Shown: positions 9,987-18,482 of the stretch, one piece after another
Position numbering within the stretch: the first letter of the stretch is position 1
How the letters are laid out: every line of letters begins with the position of its first letter
Translations under genes and position numbers: made by a program
Notes under the pieces: generated by a model
The model's input: the letters and a program-made list of their open reading frames with translations, nothing else
The model's database searches: none
Told to the model about the DNA's origin: nothing
Origin: Rhodobacter sp.
GTDB taxonomy: Bacteria; Pseudomonadota; Alphaproteobacteria; Rhodobacterales; Rhodobacteraceae
Reading direction: 5' to 3'
DNA length: 52,866 nucleotides
NCBI GenBank assembly: GCA_022824145.1
Contig: JAJEAY010000034.1
Location: 1 to 52,866 of the forward strand

Positions 9987-10143
9987 AATCGCTTAACAAT
10001 TCGGTGAGGCGCGCAAAGGATAGCCAGGGGCGGGCAAGCTGCATCCCAACACGTTGAACGGGCTGCGGCGGCCAAATCGGAATCCATCCAGCTAGTTTCC
10101 ACTTCTTCGGCCATTGCGCAAAACTGCAGAAGGAAAACATGAA

Positions 10144-11343
10144 ATGGTTGGAGCGGATACCGCATGGATTTTGGTAGCAACGGCATTGGTGCTGTTCATG
10201 ACGTTGCCAGGGCTTGCGCTGTTCTACGGAGGCCTTGTCCGTGCCAGCAATGTTCTCAGCGTCCTTATGCACTGCTATTCGATCGCGTGCCTGATGAGCA
10301 TTCTTTGGCTGGCATTCGGCTATTCGATCGCCTTCGGTGACGCAGGGGGCGGAATCTGGGGCGGTTTGGGAAAATGGTTTCTCGCCGGAGTGACAGCTGA
10401 CAGCCTGTCGGGCACCCTTCCCGAAGTACTGTTCTTCGCCTTTCAGATGACGTTCGCAATCATCACACCGGCGCTGATCGTCGGTGCATATGTCGAGCGC
10501 ATTAACTTTGGCTTCGTTCTGCTGTTCTCAGCGCTCTGGATGCTGGTCGTCTACTCGCCGGTCGTTCACTGGGTCTGGGGCGGCGGAATGCTCTCCGACG
10601 GCGGGATATTCGGCGATGTTGGCGTGAAGGACTTCGCAGGCGGCATCGTTGTTCACGAAACGGCCGGGCTGGCTGCCCTTGTAGTCGCGGTTCTGCTGGG
10701 AGCGCGCCGCAACCGAACTGTACCGCCGCACAATCCGGGCTATGTCATGATAGGCGCAGCGATGCTGTGGGTCGGCTGGTTCGGATTCAACGGCGGTTCG
10801 CAGCTTGCGGCTGACGGCGGCGCTGCAATGGCACTGACGGTCACACATATTTCCGCGGCGACAGCCTCGCTGACCTGGGCACTCTGGGAGCGGATAAAAT
10901 ACGGAAAAGCCTCGTTGGTCGGCGTTGTTACAGGAACCATCGCGGGTCTCGCTTCGATCACGCCCGCTTCCGGATTTGTCGGCCCGATCGAAGCGCTGAT
11001 CATCGGAGCGGTGGCTGGCATCCTTTGCCAGGAAGCAGCCGTGTTCGTCCGCGGCATGCTGAAAATCGACGACACGCTAGACGTCTTCGCCGTTCACGGT
11101 GTGGGCGGCATTTTTGGCACCGTCATGATCGCACTCTTCAACACTCTGGGCTTCGGCAACGGGGCAAGCTGGACCGCACAGGTCGGTAGCCTGGTAATCG
11201 TTGGCGCTTTCACCGTGATCGCGACCTACATCATCGTCAAGGTTGCGGCGATGCTGGTTCCGTTCCGCGTCGATGCCGAGACGGAAGTCAGGGGACTGGA
11301 TCTCAGCCAGTTCGCCGAGCATTCCTACGATCTGAACTCGTAG
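10144..11343 (+). CDS. amtB: Ammonium channel/transporter AmtB
   Basis: A 399-residue inner-membrane protein with about eleven hydrophobic helices that conducts ammonia/ammonium. The twin pore histidines are seen in VHETAGLAAL and FAVHGVGGIFG, the phenylalanine gate in FAFQMTFA, and the family signature around WGGGMLSDGGIFGDVGVKDFAGG. The ATG at 10144 is chosen because AGGA lies about ten bases upstream; a further 10 codons back there is only a TTG, and the nearer ATG at 10139 is out of frame. No PII gene (glnK), the usual cotranscribed partner, lies next to it in this window. I saw no sigma-54 type -24/-12 promoter upstream. A 9-bp-stem hairpin follows at 11363. Confidence 0.96.
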   Translation: MVGADTAWILVATALVLFMTLPGLALFYGGLVRASNVLSVLMHCYSIACLMSILWLAFGYSIAFGDAGGGIWGGLGKWFLAGVTADSLSGTLPEVLFFAFQMTFAIITPALIVGAYVERINFGFVLLFSALWMLVVYSPVVHWVWGGGMLSDGGIFGDVGVKDFAGGIVVHETAGLAALVVAVLLGARRNRTVPPHNPGYVMIGAAMLWVGWFGFNGGSQLAADGGAAMALTVTHISAATASLTWALWERIKYGKASLVGVVTGTIAGLASITPASGFVGPIEALIIGAVAGILCQEAAVFVRGMLKIDDTLDVFAVHGVGGIFGTVMIALFNTLGFGNGASWTAQVGSLVIVGAFTVIATYIIVKVAAMLVPFRVDAETEVRGLDLSQFAEHSYDLNS

Positions 11344-11362
11344 CTGACGCTGGCCAACGCAA

Positions 11363-11390
11363 GGCGGGATCACCGTCACCGGATCCCGCC
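11363..11390. terminator. Hairpin between convergent amtB and ratA
   Basis: Perfect 9-bp inverted repeat, GGCGGGATC at 11363-11371 and GATCCCGCC at 11382-11390, with a 10-base loop, 20 bases after the amtB stop. There is no clear T-run on either side, so it could be a weak or Rho-assisted terminator or an mRNA-stabilising stem. Confidence 0.5.
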
Positions 11391-11467
11391 AGCCCGCAGC
11401 CGGAAGAGACCAGACCGCAAAGCGCAGCACCCGAGCCCGTGTCCCAGCGGTTCCGCCTGCGGCGGAT

Positions 11468-11911
11468 CTATCCGTGCAGTTTCTCCGCTCTCCGTTCGAA
11501 GGCGCGCACCACGCGCTGCATGGCCTCACCGAAGACCAGACCGATCACAGATCGAAGAATCGCGGTCCGGAAATCAAAGTCAACGAAGAAGTCCACCTCG
11601 CATCCGCTGTCCAGATCGCGGAATTCCCAAGTGGAACGCATGTGAGTGAAGGGGCCGTCGATATATTCGGTGTGAATTCTGAGCGCTTCGGGCCACAGCG
11701 TTACCCTGCTGCCGAATTTCTCGCGGAACACCTTGAACGAAATCACCAGTTCCGCGTCCATCACGTCGCAGTCATCGTGATGCGTTACCCTGAGGATGCG
11801 AGCGGCGGCGCACCACGGCAGAAAACCCGGGTATTCCGAAACATCCGCAACCAGTTCGTACATCTGCTGCGCTGTGTATGGCAGCGTTCTGGTCTCCGAA
11901 TGTGTGGGCAT
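11468..11911 (-). CDS. RatA/COQ10-type START-domain protein
   Basis: A 147-residue cytoplasmic lipid-binding (polyketide cyclase/START) protein. Signatures include LPYTAQQMYELVADVSEYPGFLPWC near the N-terminus, where the family has Y-x-x-YP-FLPWC, and IDGPFTHMRSTWEF plus CEVDFFVDFDF in the beta sheet. Homologues are annotated as ubiquinone-binding COQ10-like or as RatA, reported in E. coli to block ribosome association; for the alphaproteobacterial proteins a coenzyme-Q role is more likely (inference). Start at 11911 (MPTHSETRTLPY) is chosen because the domain begins directly there; the frame runs 20 codons further. It is convergent with amtB and divergent from hpt. In related genomes this gene follows cinA or lies beside lipA; lipA is not present here. 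Confidence 0.85.
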   Translation of the reverse strand: MPTHSETRTLPYTAQQMYELVADVSEYPGFLPWCAAARILRVTHHDDCDVMDAELVISFKVFREKFGSRVTLWPEALRIHTEYIDGPFTHMRSTWEFRDLDSGCEVDFFVDFDFRTAILRSVIGLVFGEAMQRVVRAFERRAEKLHG

Positions 11912-11982
11912 ACTCTGTTTCGCCAGTTTTGTTCGCGCCATGCATTTCGTATTGTTGTTTCTGAATTGCAAGGGGATGCGGC

Positions 11983-12552
11983 ATGGGAGACAGGCCTTAC
12001 GTCATCGACCAGCTGATATCGGCCAAGGCCATCGCGGCCAGGGTCGAGGAACTGGCTCGCGAAATCACAGAGGCATTCAGGTCCACTGACAAACTGGTGG
12101 TTGTGGGGCTTCTGCGGGGCAGCTTTGTTTTCATTGCCGACCTGGTAAGGGAGCTGGACCTGCCTGTTGAGGTCGACTTCATCGAAGCGTCCTCCTACGG
12201 CGATTCGACTGAATCGAGCCGGGAGGTCCGGATTCTCAAGGATCTCCGCGGTGAAATCGGCGGACGGGACGTGTTGCTTGTGGAAGACATCGTCGACACC
12301 GGATACACGCTTGCGCATGTAACGCAGCTTCTGAAGACACGTGACCCCAAGCGGCTGGAAACCATTGCGCTCCTTGACAAGCCATCCCGTCGCGAGATCG
12401 ACGTGAAAGCGACCTGGACCGGCTTCGAAATTCCTGACGAGTTTGTCGTCGGCTACGGAATCGACTATGCGCAGCGCAACCGAAACCACCCTCATATCGG
12501 AAAGGTGAGATTTGTCGAATCTGAGGCGACCCGACAAGTCCCAAGCTCTTGA
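11983..12552 (+). CDS. hpt: Hypoxanthine phosphoribosyltransferase
   Basis: A 189-residue purine-salvage enzyme that makes IMP or GMP from hypoxanthine or guanine and PRPP. The PRPP-binding signature [14 protein letters not shown] lies near residues 95-110. The flexible loop region is [31 protein letters not shown] is the first part of the Rossmann-like core, and [11 protein letters not shown] is the base-binding hood segment. Length and motif order match bacterial Hpt. It is preceded by a GGGGATGCGGC stretch and lies divergent from the RatA-like gene. No further gene is supported downstream for about 600 bases. Confidence 0.94.
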   Translation: MGDRPYVIDQLISAKAIAARVEELAREITEAFRSTDKLVVVGLLRGSFVFIADLVRELDLPVEVDFIEASSYGDSTESSREVRILKDLRGEIGGRDVLLVEDIVDTGYTLAHVTQLLKTRDPKRLETIALLDKPSRREIDVKATWTGFEIPDEFVVGYGIDYAQRNRNHPHIGKVRFVESEATRQVPSS

Positions 12553-13150
12553 CCGGTTTGAAGCCAGCGGACTCCGCAGCGGAAAAGACCAGCTTCACCT
12601 GTGGATTCTCCCCTCCCTGTTTCCGATGCGGAGCGCTTTGCCCGATTCTTTTCGAAGCCAGGGCAGAGGCTAAGGAGGGAGTGTGCCGCTTGGCCAGCCG
12701 TTGAGTTCCAGCCTTGCTTCCGACTCTTCGTCAACTTGAGATCGAATTCATAGTTCGTCGAAGATGCCGCCATAAAGCCGATCATTCTGATTCCAAGGAA
12801 TTAGATCAGCAGGAATGCTGAGGATCGCCGTCAACGAAGCTGATGCTACGGTATGGCTTGCCTGCCGCAGCGAAGTCTGTCTGACCGGAAACCGCAGGGG
12901 CACGAGGCGAGACAACGAACCTGCCGGATCTTTTCCAGCGCCGGCGCCTGCAGGCACTGGGTCAACGGCGCTCGGCACCGACTGGGTCGAAAGCACTTCC
13001 GGTGAAGTCTGGATTTACTTTACACGATGCCACCGCCACAAGAAATTTATGACATCATTGCAAATGAAATAGGTGTTTTGGAAAAATGCGATGCGTGCGG
13101 GCGATGTCCCTCGTTGGTACGGTTCTTCTCAGGATCTGTTCGATGGCGCT
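12553..13150. other. Gene-poor stretch between hpt and fic
   Basis: About 600 bases with only short overlapping open frames on both strands (for example 12492-12785 minus, 12748-12996 minus, 12815-13072 plus, 13027-13251 plus). None shows a motif I recognise or a convincing ribosome site. The composition shifts to AT-rich near 13010-13100, just beyond the 3' end of the Fic gene. It may hold decayed sequence; I see no identifiable gene or RNA. Confidence 0.5.
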
Positions 13151-14272
13151 TCATACGTCTGGCAACCGGACATCGTATCGCGTGCTGCGACCACCGCTCT
13201 CCTGCTTGCGAAATGCACCCATCTGAAGGAGCCGTGCCAGATCACGGGTAGCGGTGGCCTTCGAGCAGCCGGCCATCTTCATATATTTCCCGGCATGCAT
13301 GCCGCCCTTGAATCCGTCGCGCCCTTCTAGAAACATCCTGGCAAGAACCTTTGCCTGACGTTCATTTAACCCAACTCCATGCGCATCCCAGAATCGTGCC
13401 TTTGCAATTACGTAAATGACATGTTCCCTAGCCTGCATCTGCGACTCCAATGCGAGATGAGTAAACCAGACCAGCCACTCAGTTATGTCCACGCTTCCCC
13501 GGCCGGCACGTTCGAGAGCATCGTAATACTCCTGTACCCTGTCTTGAATCGTCGCAGAAAGGCTCAACAGCGCGGGGTACCCAAGCTCCTGCGATAGTGC
13601 AGTTTCCGATATTGCGCGTCCGACCCGACCGTTCCCATCGTCAAACGGGTGAATGCACTCGAAATAGAGATGAGCAACTCCCGCACGCACTGCGCCCTTT
13701 AGGTTCCGACTGCCGTTGAACCACTCTACAAAGCGCTTCATCTCGCCAGGCACCCACTTGGATGGCGGAGCCTCGTAGTGAACCTTCTCCTTTCCGAAAG
13801 CCCTGGAAACAACCTGCATCGGACTCTCGCTGGATCGCCATTTGCCAACCTCAATCCTGCCACGCCCGAAGCCATCCGCGATAATCAGTTCCTGCCATTT
13901 GCACAGGCGCTCCTCAGTCAATGCTGCGGCAAAGTGCTCCCTCACCGAAATCATGAGCGCGGCCACGCCGTTTGCCCTTGGATCCCGCACGGCAGCGGGC
14001 ACCGCATTGAGTCCGAGCTGGTTGCGAATGGAAGAGCGTACGTCTTGCCGATCATAGCTTTCGCCCTCAATCTGCGAAGTCTTGACCGCTTCAGAGACAA
14101 TCAGGTCAATCTGAACGCCTGTCCTGACGGCGTCGCTTAGATGCGCCACTTCACCGACCAAACGGCTAGCTTCCAACGCGTAGGCATGTGCGCTCGAGTC
14201 AACAGTTTCGTTGTCCCATACAAAGTTCGGCCAGTCATCTCTCTGCCAGATATATGTCACGTTCGACTCCAT
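13151..14272 (-). CDS. Fic-family protein with DUF4172 and winged-helix domains
   Basis: A 373-residue Fic protein, presumably an AMP- or other nucleotide-monophosphate transferase. The N-terminal DUF4172-like region begins YIWQRDDWPNFVWDN and carries the class II inhibitory motif [ST]xxxE[GN] as TSQIEG at residues 65-70. The catalytic Fic motif HPFDDGNGRVGR starts at about residue 208 and is intact. A C-terminal winged-helix region (RQAKVLARMFLEG to SKATATRDLARLLQMGAF) suggests DNA binding. The start at 14272 is chosen over one at 14320 because four operator-like repeats sit at 14291-14365 and the DUF4172 similarity begins just after it. No toxin-antitoxin partner is adjacent. It stands alone in gene-poor DNA, consistent with lateral transfer. 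Confidence 0.9.
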   Translation of the reverse strand: MESNVTYIWQRDDWPNFVWDNETVDSSAHAYALEASRLVGEVAHLSDAVRTGVQIDLIVSEAVKTSQIEGESYDRQDVRSSIRNQLGLNAVPAAVRDPRANGVAALMISVREHFAAALTEERLCKWQELIIADGFGRGRIEVGKWRSSESPMQVVSRAFGKEKVHYEAPPSKWVPGEMKRFVEWFNGSRNLKGAVRAGVAHLYFECIHPFDDGNGRVGRAISETALSQELGYPALLSLSATIQDRVQEYYDALERAGRGSVDITEWLVWFTHLALESQMQAREHVIYVIAKARFWDAHGVGLNERQAKVLARMFLEGRDGFKGGMHAGKYMKMAGCSKATATRDLARLLQMGAFRKQESGGRSTRYDVRLPDV

Positions 14273-14290
14273 GTTCCGCACAGACGGCTT

Positions 14291-14365
14291 GTGAGCCGAT
14301 TGTAACACTATTCGGCTCAATTACACACTTCAATTTGAGCCGAATAACCGTCCGATTTGGCTCAT
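14291..14365. promoter_or_regulatory. Four-copy inverted-repeat cluster upstream of fic (putative operator)
   Basis: Four copies of an ATTCGGCTCAA-like 11-mer lie directly upstream of the Fic start. They are 14291-14301 (minus orientation, degenerate), 14310-14320 (exact), 14335-14345 (exact, opposite orientation) and 14355-14365 (two mismatches). The two exact copies form a perfect inverted repeat with a 14-base spacer. Centre-to-centre spacings are about 19, 25 and 20 bases, near two helical turns. Such an array suggests cooperative repressor binding, possibly by the Fic protein's own winged-helix domain (inference). Confidence 0.55.
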
Positions 14366-15508
14366 TCGACGGATGCGTCGCTCGACAGCACTGCCCGTGA
14401 ACGCCTGTGGCGTCGGCAACGGCTGACGGAAACTGCCTAACCGCGACAAGAAGCTCCCGTGAGGAGACTCACACGGAGCACCCGACGAAAACGATTCCGC
14501 ACCGCCTGGATGCAAGCACGGCCAAAACGCCGGGGGTGCCCGGATCAGCAATGCGAGCCCGACTCGCGGACCCAAAGCAACGCAGGCTCGCATCGGATCC
14601 TGTGCTCCGCACTAGCTCATCGAAACCAGAGCACAGTCAGAGATGGCTGGTAAGAGGTCGCGGAGGTATACCCAGTCATAACCAAAATCCGATTGCCACA
14701 ATAGATGCACTCGTCGAGGATTTCAGATAACATGAATCATCGAAATGCCGCTCGGGTTCGCTCGGTCTCGGCGGCCTTTAAATGGCAAAGCTCCAGTAAC
14801 TGCCGAGAGCATGGAACGAGACGCCAGCCGAAGGCCGCACCATTCTATGGCAAACACGAATCCGTCCATCCATTCTCTACAACGACAAGTGAAAACAGCC
14901 GAACCGAACGCCAAGAGACCGGACGCTCAGTGTGTAAATAGTGGCAAGCGGTTACCCTAAGGACACAAATTTGAGATAAGGGGGTTGACTCTGTCTTTTT
15001 GAGGACATTGTGTCAATTTACACATATGCAGGGTCCGCTTGCGGATCACTGCTCTCCTCCCGTTGGGAGGCACAGGGAAGTGGGCGGCGTGCATTGTCAT
15101 TGCCGCCCGACTCTATGAAAAATGAAATCTCTCTCCTGTCGGCTCTGCTGCAGTCGGGAGGATCCTGAGCGATTCGTCCTATTTCTTCCTCTTCAACAAG
15201 AACCAGAATGCCGAATCGCTTGATCGACATCAGATGGAATTTCGTGACGGCCGTTCCAGCCCCGCATTCAAGGGCTTGGGCACAGCAGCAGCGGTCGCAA
15301 TCTAAGGTTCGAAATTGATCGAATAAACAGGTCGCGAAGCGCATTTCAGCCAGAAAACGAAAATCCGACACATTTCCCAGCCGCATCCGAGACATTAGCA
15401 TCCCATTGCATCGATCGGCAGGAATCACATATAGTAATTTCAGGATGTATTTGTCGGTGCGGGCCGCAATACCGGACAACGGCTGAACCGAACACCGGAG
15501 GCGCAACA
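14366..15508. other. Gene-poor stretch between fic and soxH-like gene
   Basis: Over 1.1 kb without a gene I can support. Short frames exist on both strands, including a 179-codon minus-strand frame at 15018-15557, but it overlaps the start of the next gene and has no recognisable motif. The one clear structure is the 94-bp inverted-repeat-bounded element at 14931-15024. Taken with the Fic gene, this looks like an accessory patch between conserved blocks. Confidence 0.5.
14931..15024. repeat. 94-bp element bounded by TGTGTAAAT inverted repeats
   Basis: TGTGTAAAT at 14931-14939 and its exact complement ATTTACACA at 15016-15024 bound 94 bases. The ends begin with TG and finish with CA, as in many insertion sequences, and the match continues to 10 of 11 positions. 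No transposase is present inside and I see no flanking target duplication, so it may be a small non-autonomous element, a decayed IS end pair, or a chance palindrome. Confidence 0.35.
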
Positions 15509-16417
15509 ATGTGGATATCGAGAAGGGCGCTCTTGGCAGCGGGCGCGGCAACGGCATTCCTTCCTGTCTCAGCGAAGAGCTCGCTTTCAGCCGAGCTTGG
15601 CGGCAAGCGGATCACCACGGTCAGCGATGGCAGCCTGGTCCTGCCGCTCTCATTCCTTTTGCCTGATGTTCCGGAGTCAGAATCCGAGCCGTTTCTTGCA
15701 AAGCATGGACTTTCTTCCAAGAGGCTCGAACCGGAATGCAACCTTACCCTTCTGGAAGACGGCGACCGCGTCATTCTCTTCGATGCGGGAGCCGGACCTA
15801 ATTTCATGCCGACCACGGGCCTGCTGAGCGGTTCACTGGCGGAAGCGGGCGTGGAACTCGAAGCGGTAACCGATGTCATCTTCACGCATGCCCACCCCGA
15901 TCACCTTTGGGGCATTCTGGACGACTTTGATGAAATCACCTTTCCCGAGGCACAGCTTCATGTTGGACGGAAGGAATGGGATTACTGGCGCGCCAGCGAC
16001 ACCATCGAAACGATCGGTGAATCCCGCCAGGCATTCGCGGTTGGAGCGCAGAACCGGTATGCCGCTATGGAAGACAGGGTGCAGCTGTTCGATGCGGGTG
16101 AGGAAGTGCTTCCCGGAGTGGAGGCTCTCGACACGTCAGGACATACGCCGGGACACATGTCGTTCGCGGTTCACGCAAACGGCGAATATGTCATGGTCCT
16201 CGGCGACGCGCTTACGAATCACGCGATTTCATTCCATCGGCCGGAATGGCCGAGCGGCTCGGACCAGGATCCGCAGGACGCGATCGCAACCCGCCTGGCA
16301 TTGCTTGACCGGCTGTCTGCCGACAAAGCCGGCATCGTCGGATTTCATCTGCCGGACGGCGGTTTCGGCCATGTTGAGCGGTACGAACAGGCATTCCGGT
16401 TCGTTCAGGACATTTAG
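15509..16417 (+). CDS. soxH: Exported metallo-beta-lactamase-fold hydrolase, SoxH-like
   Basis: A 302-residue zinc hydrolase with a twin-arginine signal (SRRALLAAGAATAFLPVSA), so folded before export to the periplasm. The metal-binding motif is THAHPDHLWG near residue 130; further ligands are in DTSGHTPGHMSF and VLGDALTNH. SoxH proteins of Paracoccus belong to this family and are reported not to be essential for thiosulfate oxidation. The symbol rests on family and position beside soxT/soxR, and other MBL hydrolases cannot be excluded. GGAGGCG lies just upstream of the ATG. It is convergent with soxT, only six bases between stops. Confidence 0.78.
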   Translation: MWISRRALLAAGAATAFLPVSAKSSLSAELGGKRITTVSDGSLVLPLSFLLPDVPESESEPFLAKHGLSSKRLEPECNLTLLEDGDRVILFDAGAGPNFMPTTGLLSGSLAEAGVELEAVTDVIFTHAHPDHLWGILDDFDEITFPEAQLHVGRKEWDYWRASDTIETIGESRQAFAVGAQNRYAAMEDRVQLFDAGEEVLPGVEALDTSGHTPGHMSFAVHANGEYVMVLGDALTNHAISFHRPEWPSGSDQDPQDAIATRLALLDRLSADKAGIVGFHLPDGGFGHVERYEQAFRFVQDI

Positions 16418-16423
16418 CCGCCC

Positions 16424-17497
16424 TTACGCCACACGCCTGAACGGCGCCAGCGGCGAACCTTCGATCAGCCAGGCCAGCCCAAGTCTTGCGCCGATTCCGA
16501 TCGAGATAACGGTGAACGGAACCGACGTCGCAAGCAGCGAGGCGGCGCTCATGCCCTGCCCTACAGTACAGCCAAGCGCAAGAATCCCGCCAAACCCCAT
16601 CAGAGCCGCGCCGGAAATGTGCCGGGCCAGTTCCGCCGCATCGTCGCACGCCTCCCAACGGACGTTGTCCGCAATCCGCGCGGCGACCGCCGCGCCCGCC
16701 ACGGTGCCCAGCACTACCCCCACGCCATAGTCCGGCGCAGTGCCGGTGCGCGCGATGAACTGAAGAAGTGAATCCGAAACAGGCCCGACATAACTGGCTG
16801 ACTCGATCTGGACCGGATCGAACGAAAACGCGCCGAAACTGGTTGTGACAACCCAGCCCGAACAGATGACCAGTCCAATGACAGCCGCCGTCGCGAACGC
16901 GCCCCAATTGGAACGGAAATTCCTGTCCGCAAAGACCCAGATCGCTGGAATGGCAATCAGAATGACTGTCAGCGCAACCGACAGGTCAATGCCGACAAGC
17001 GAGGACATCACCGCTGGAAGCGACTGGTCTCCGGCAAATGAAAGATCAAGAGCGAACCGGTCCAGAAACCCGGTACGACTCACAGCGAGCAGGCCGCGCG
17101 ATGTGGACATCGCGACTATCGCGATTACCAGAAGAACCACGAGGCTCTTGAGGCTGCCACCGCCGAGACGCACCAGCACGCCATAGCCACAGGTTCCGAC
17201 CAGCGACATTCCGACCCCGAAGGCGAGGCCACCGATGATCGCGGCCGGCAGACTCAGGGAAACCGCCATATACATGCTGCCGGACGTATCCGCGACCCCG
17301 GTCGCCACCGCGACCTGGGTGGTGACCGCAGCGACGACCGCTGCGAGCACCCAGGTTCTAAGCCCCTCCGAATTTTCGCCATACCAGTGCCGTTCGAGCG
17401 CCGAAAGCGTGCAGAAGAAATTCCGCCGGGCAACAAAGCCAAGCAGCAGTCCCGCAACCAGACCGGTTACCGGCAGTAGGTAGGTGGCAGTGTCCAT
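16424..17497 (-). CDS. soxT: YeeE/YedE-type sulfur-compound transporter SoxT
   Basis: A 357-residue inner-membrane protein with two DUF395 (Sulf_transp) halves and roughly nine to ten hydrophobic helices. Conserved cysteines expected in the family's thiosulfate path are visible in FFCTLSALERHWYG, GTCGYGVLVRLGGGSLKSL and LGCTVGQGMSAASLL. Family members such as TsuA import thiosulfate; SoxT proteins in sox clusters have been linked to sulfur uptake or to signalling for SoxR. It lies 21 bases downstream of soxR on the same strand and is probably cotranscribed with soxR and soxS. Confidence 0.85.
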   Translation of the reverse strand: MDTATYLLPVTGLVAGLLLGFVARRNFFCTLSALERHWYGENSEGLRTWVLAAVVAAVTTQVAVATGVADTSGSMYMAVSLSLPAAIIGGLAFGVGMSLVGTCGYGVLVRLGGGSLKSLVVLLVIAIVAMSTSRGLLAVSRTGFLDRFALDLSFAGDQSLPAVMSSLVGIDLSVALTVILIAIPAIWVFADRNFRSNWGAFATAAVIGLVICSGWVVTTSFGAFSFDPVQIESASYVGPVSDSLLQFIARTGTAPDYGVGVVLGTVAGAAVAARIADNVRWEACDDAAELARHISGAALMGFGGILALGCTVGQGMSAASLLATSVPFTVISIGIGARLGLAWLIEGSPLAPFRRVA

Positions 17498-17518
17498 TGA
17501 AAGCCTCCAGCGTGCGAC

Positions 17519-17869
17519 TTACGGATCTTCCCCGCTCTCGGTAGAGCAGAATATTTCATAAAGCTGGCCAACGATCTTGGAAACCTCTTCGCTGGCAATC
17601 CTGTAATAGATCTGTCGGCCTTCCCGTCGCGTGGCGACCAGCCTGTCAAAACGCAGCCGCGCCAGCTGCTGTGAAACCGATGCCTGAGGCATCGCCATGA
17701 GCCTCTCAAGTTCGGAGACAGAGCGCTCGCCTTCTGCCAGCAGGCAGAGAATCAACAGACGGGATTCGTGCGACATGGCCTTGAGCAGGTCACTCGCAGC
17801 GCGCGCCTGCTCCACCATACGTTTTGTCTCTTCAGGAGACGCATCCGACTTCAGACTGGGAAAGTTCAT
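17519..17869 (-). CDS. soxR: ArsR-family sox repressor SoxR (persulfide-sensor type)
   Basis: A 116-residue winged-helix repressor of the ArsR/SmtB family. It shows LLKAMSHESRLLILCLLAEGE, then the recognition region MPQASVSQQLARLRFDRLV and the beta wing TRREGRQIYYRI. Cys42 and Cys108 correspond to the dithiol of the SqrR/BigR persulfide sensors (Cys41 and Cys107 in Rhodobacter SqrR), so derepression by sulfane sulfur is likely. In Paracoccus and Pseudaminobacter SoxR represses from the soxS-soxV and soxW-soxX intergenic regions; both regions exist here. It sits between soxS and soxT on the minus strand. Confidence 0.93.
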   Translation of the reverse strand: MNFPSLKSDASPEETKRMVEQARAASDLLKAMSHESRLLILCLLAEGERSVSELERLMAMPQASVSQQLARLRFDRLVATRREGRQIYYRIASEEVSKIVGQLYEIFCSTESGEDP

Positions 17870-17910
17870 TTTGCCCTACCCGCCGGTTCAGTCCTGCCAA
17901 CGCACCTCAA

Positions 17911-18354
17911 TCATCCGGATTCTCCGGGGTCGCCAGGCAGCATTTCCAGCATTTCACCGATCAGGAACCAGAAGAACTCGTCTCCCGGGTAACCTCGGAG
18001 GCGTTCGACCTCGACGCCGTTCTCGATCAGTACGAATGTCGGGGTGAACCGGTCGGACCGCACGCGGTGCAGATCGGCCGGCCAAGGTCCGTCGATGTCC
18101 ACACGCCTAAGGGGCGCGATCGTCGCCTCCGCTGTCTTGGGATAGATCGGCCCGATCTCTTCGTGCCAGCGTTCGCACCACAGGCAGCCTTCACGTTCCA
18201 GCATGAGCAGTTCCGCCGCTTCCGCGCGACCGGAGGCCGCAAGTACGAGCGAGACCAGAAGAGCCTGCCCGATCGCCGCAAAGGATGTCACAGCCGTGAT
18301 TTGAGAGTAACGTCGCAATCTCGCGGCTCCTGGATTCAGACAGGCACAGTTCAT
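17911..18354 (-). CDS. soxS: Periplasmic thioredoxin-like protein SoxS
   Basis: A 147-residue thioredoxin-fold protein with an N-terminal hydrophobic export segment (about residues 22-46, AIGQALLVSLVLAASGRAEA) and the redox motif CLWC at about residues 57-60. The cis-Pro segment appears as FTPTFVLIENG. In Paracoccus SoxS keeps the SoxY carrier cysteine reactive. It is the first minus-strand gene from the soxS/soxV divergent promoter region and is 41 bases from soxR. The start could lie a few codons downstream; the signal-like segment is retained either way. Confidence 0.87.
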   Translation of the reverse strand: MNCACLNPGAARLRRYSQITAVTSFAAIGQALLVSLVLAASGRAEAAELLMLEREGCLWCERWHEEIGPIYPKTAEATIAPLRRVDIDGPWPADLHRVRSDRFTPTFVLIENGVEVERLRGYPGDEFFWFLIGEMLEMLPGDPGESG

Positions 18355-18482
18355 GATTGCAGGCCCGACATTTTCTCATATTGCAATTCATGAATACTTC
18401 CGGTAAATTATACAGTCAGGATACCTGTCTGTCCAGCCGCGTATGTGGGTGGGCGGTCGATTCGTCGTGAACGGAACCGGCT
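18355..18482. promoter_or_regulatory. Divergent soxS/soxV control region
   Basis: 128 bases between divergent starts, notably AT-richer than the flanks. It contains the perfect palindrome ATTCATGAAT at 18386-18395 and a smaller CAGG-ATA-CCTG dyad at 18417-18427. In related bacteria SoxR binds this interval. Calling the palindrome the SoxR site is inference; it does not match the wider-spaced site reported for SqrR. Confidence 0.4.

Noticed and set aside
9987-10143. Possible sigma-54 promoter for amtB
   Set aside because: No GG-N10-GC pair in the expected TGGCAC/TTGC context was found in the interval.
12815-13251. Two small plus-strand frames (12815-13072 and 13027-13251), the second with CDACGRC
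   Set aside because: They overlap each other and the second runs into the 3' end of the Fic gene. No ribosome site or family similarity, and the Cys motif is too short to mean zinc binding.
15018-15557. 179-codon minus-strand frame upstream of the soxH-like gene
   Set aside because: It overlaps the start and signal peptide of the soxH-like gene, has no motif I recognise, and lacks a clear ribosome site.
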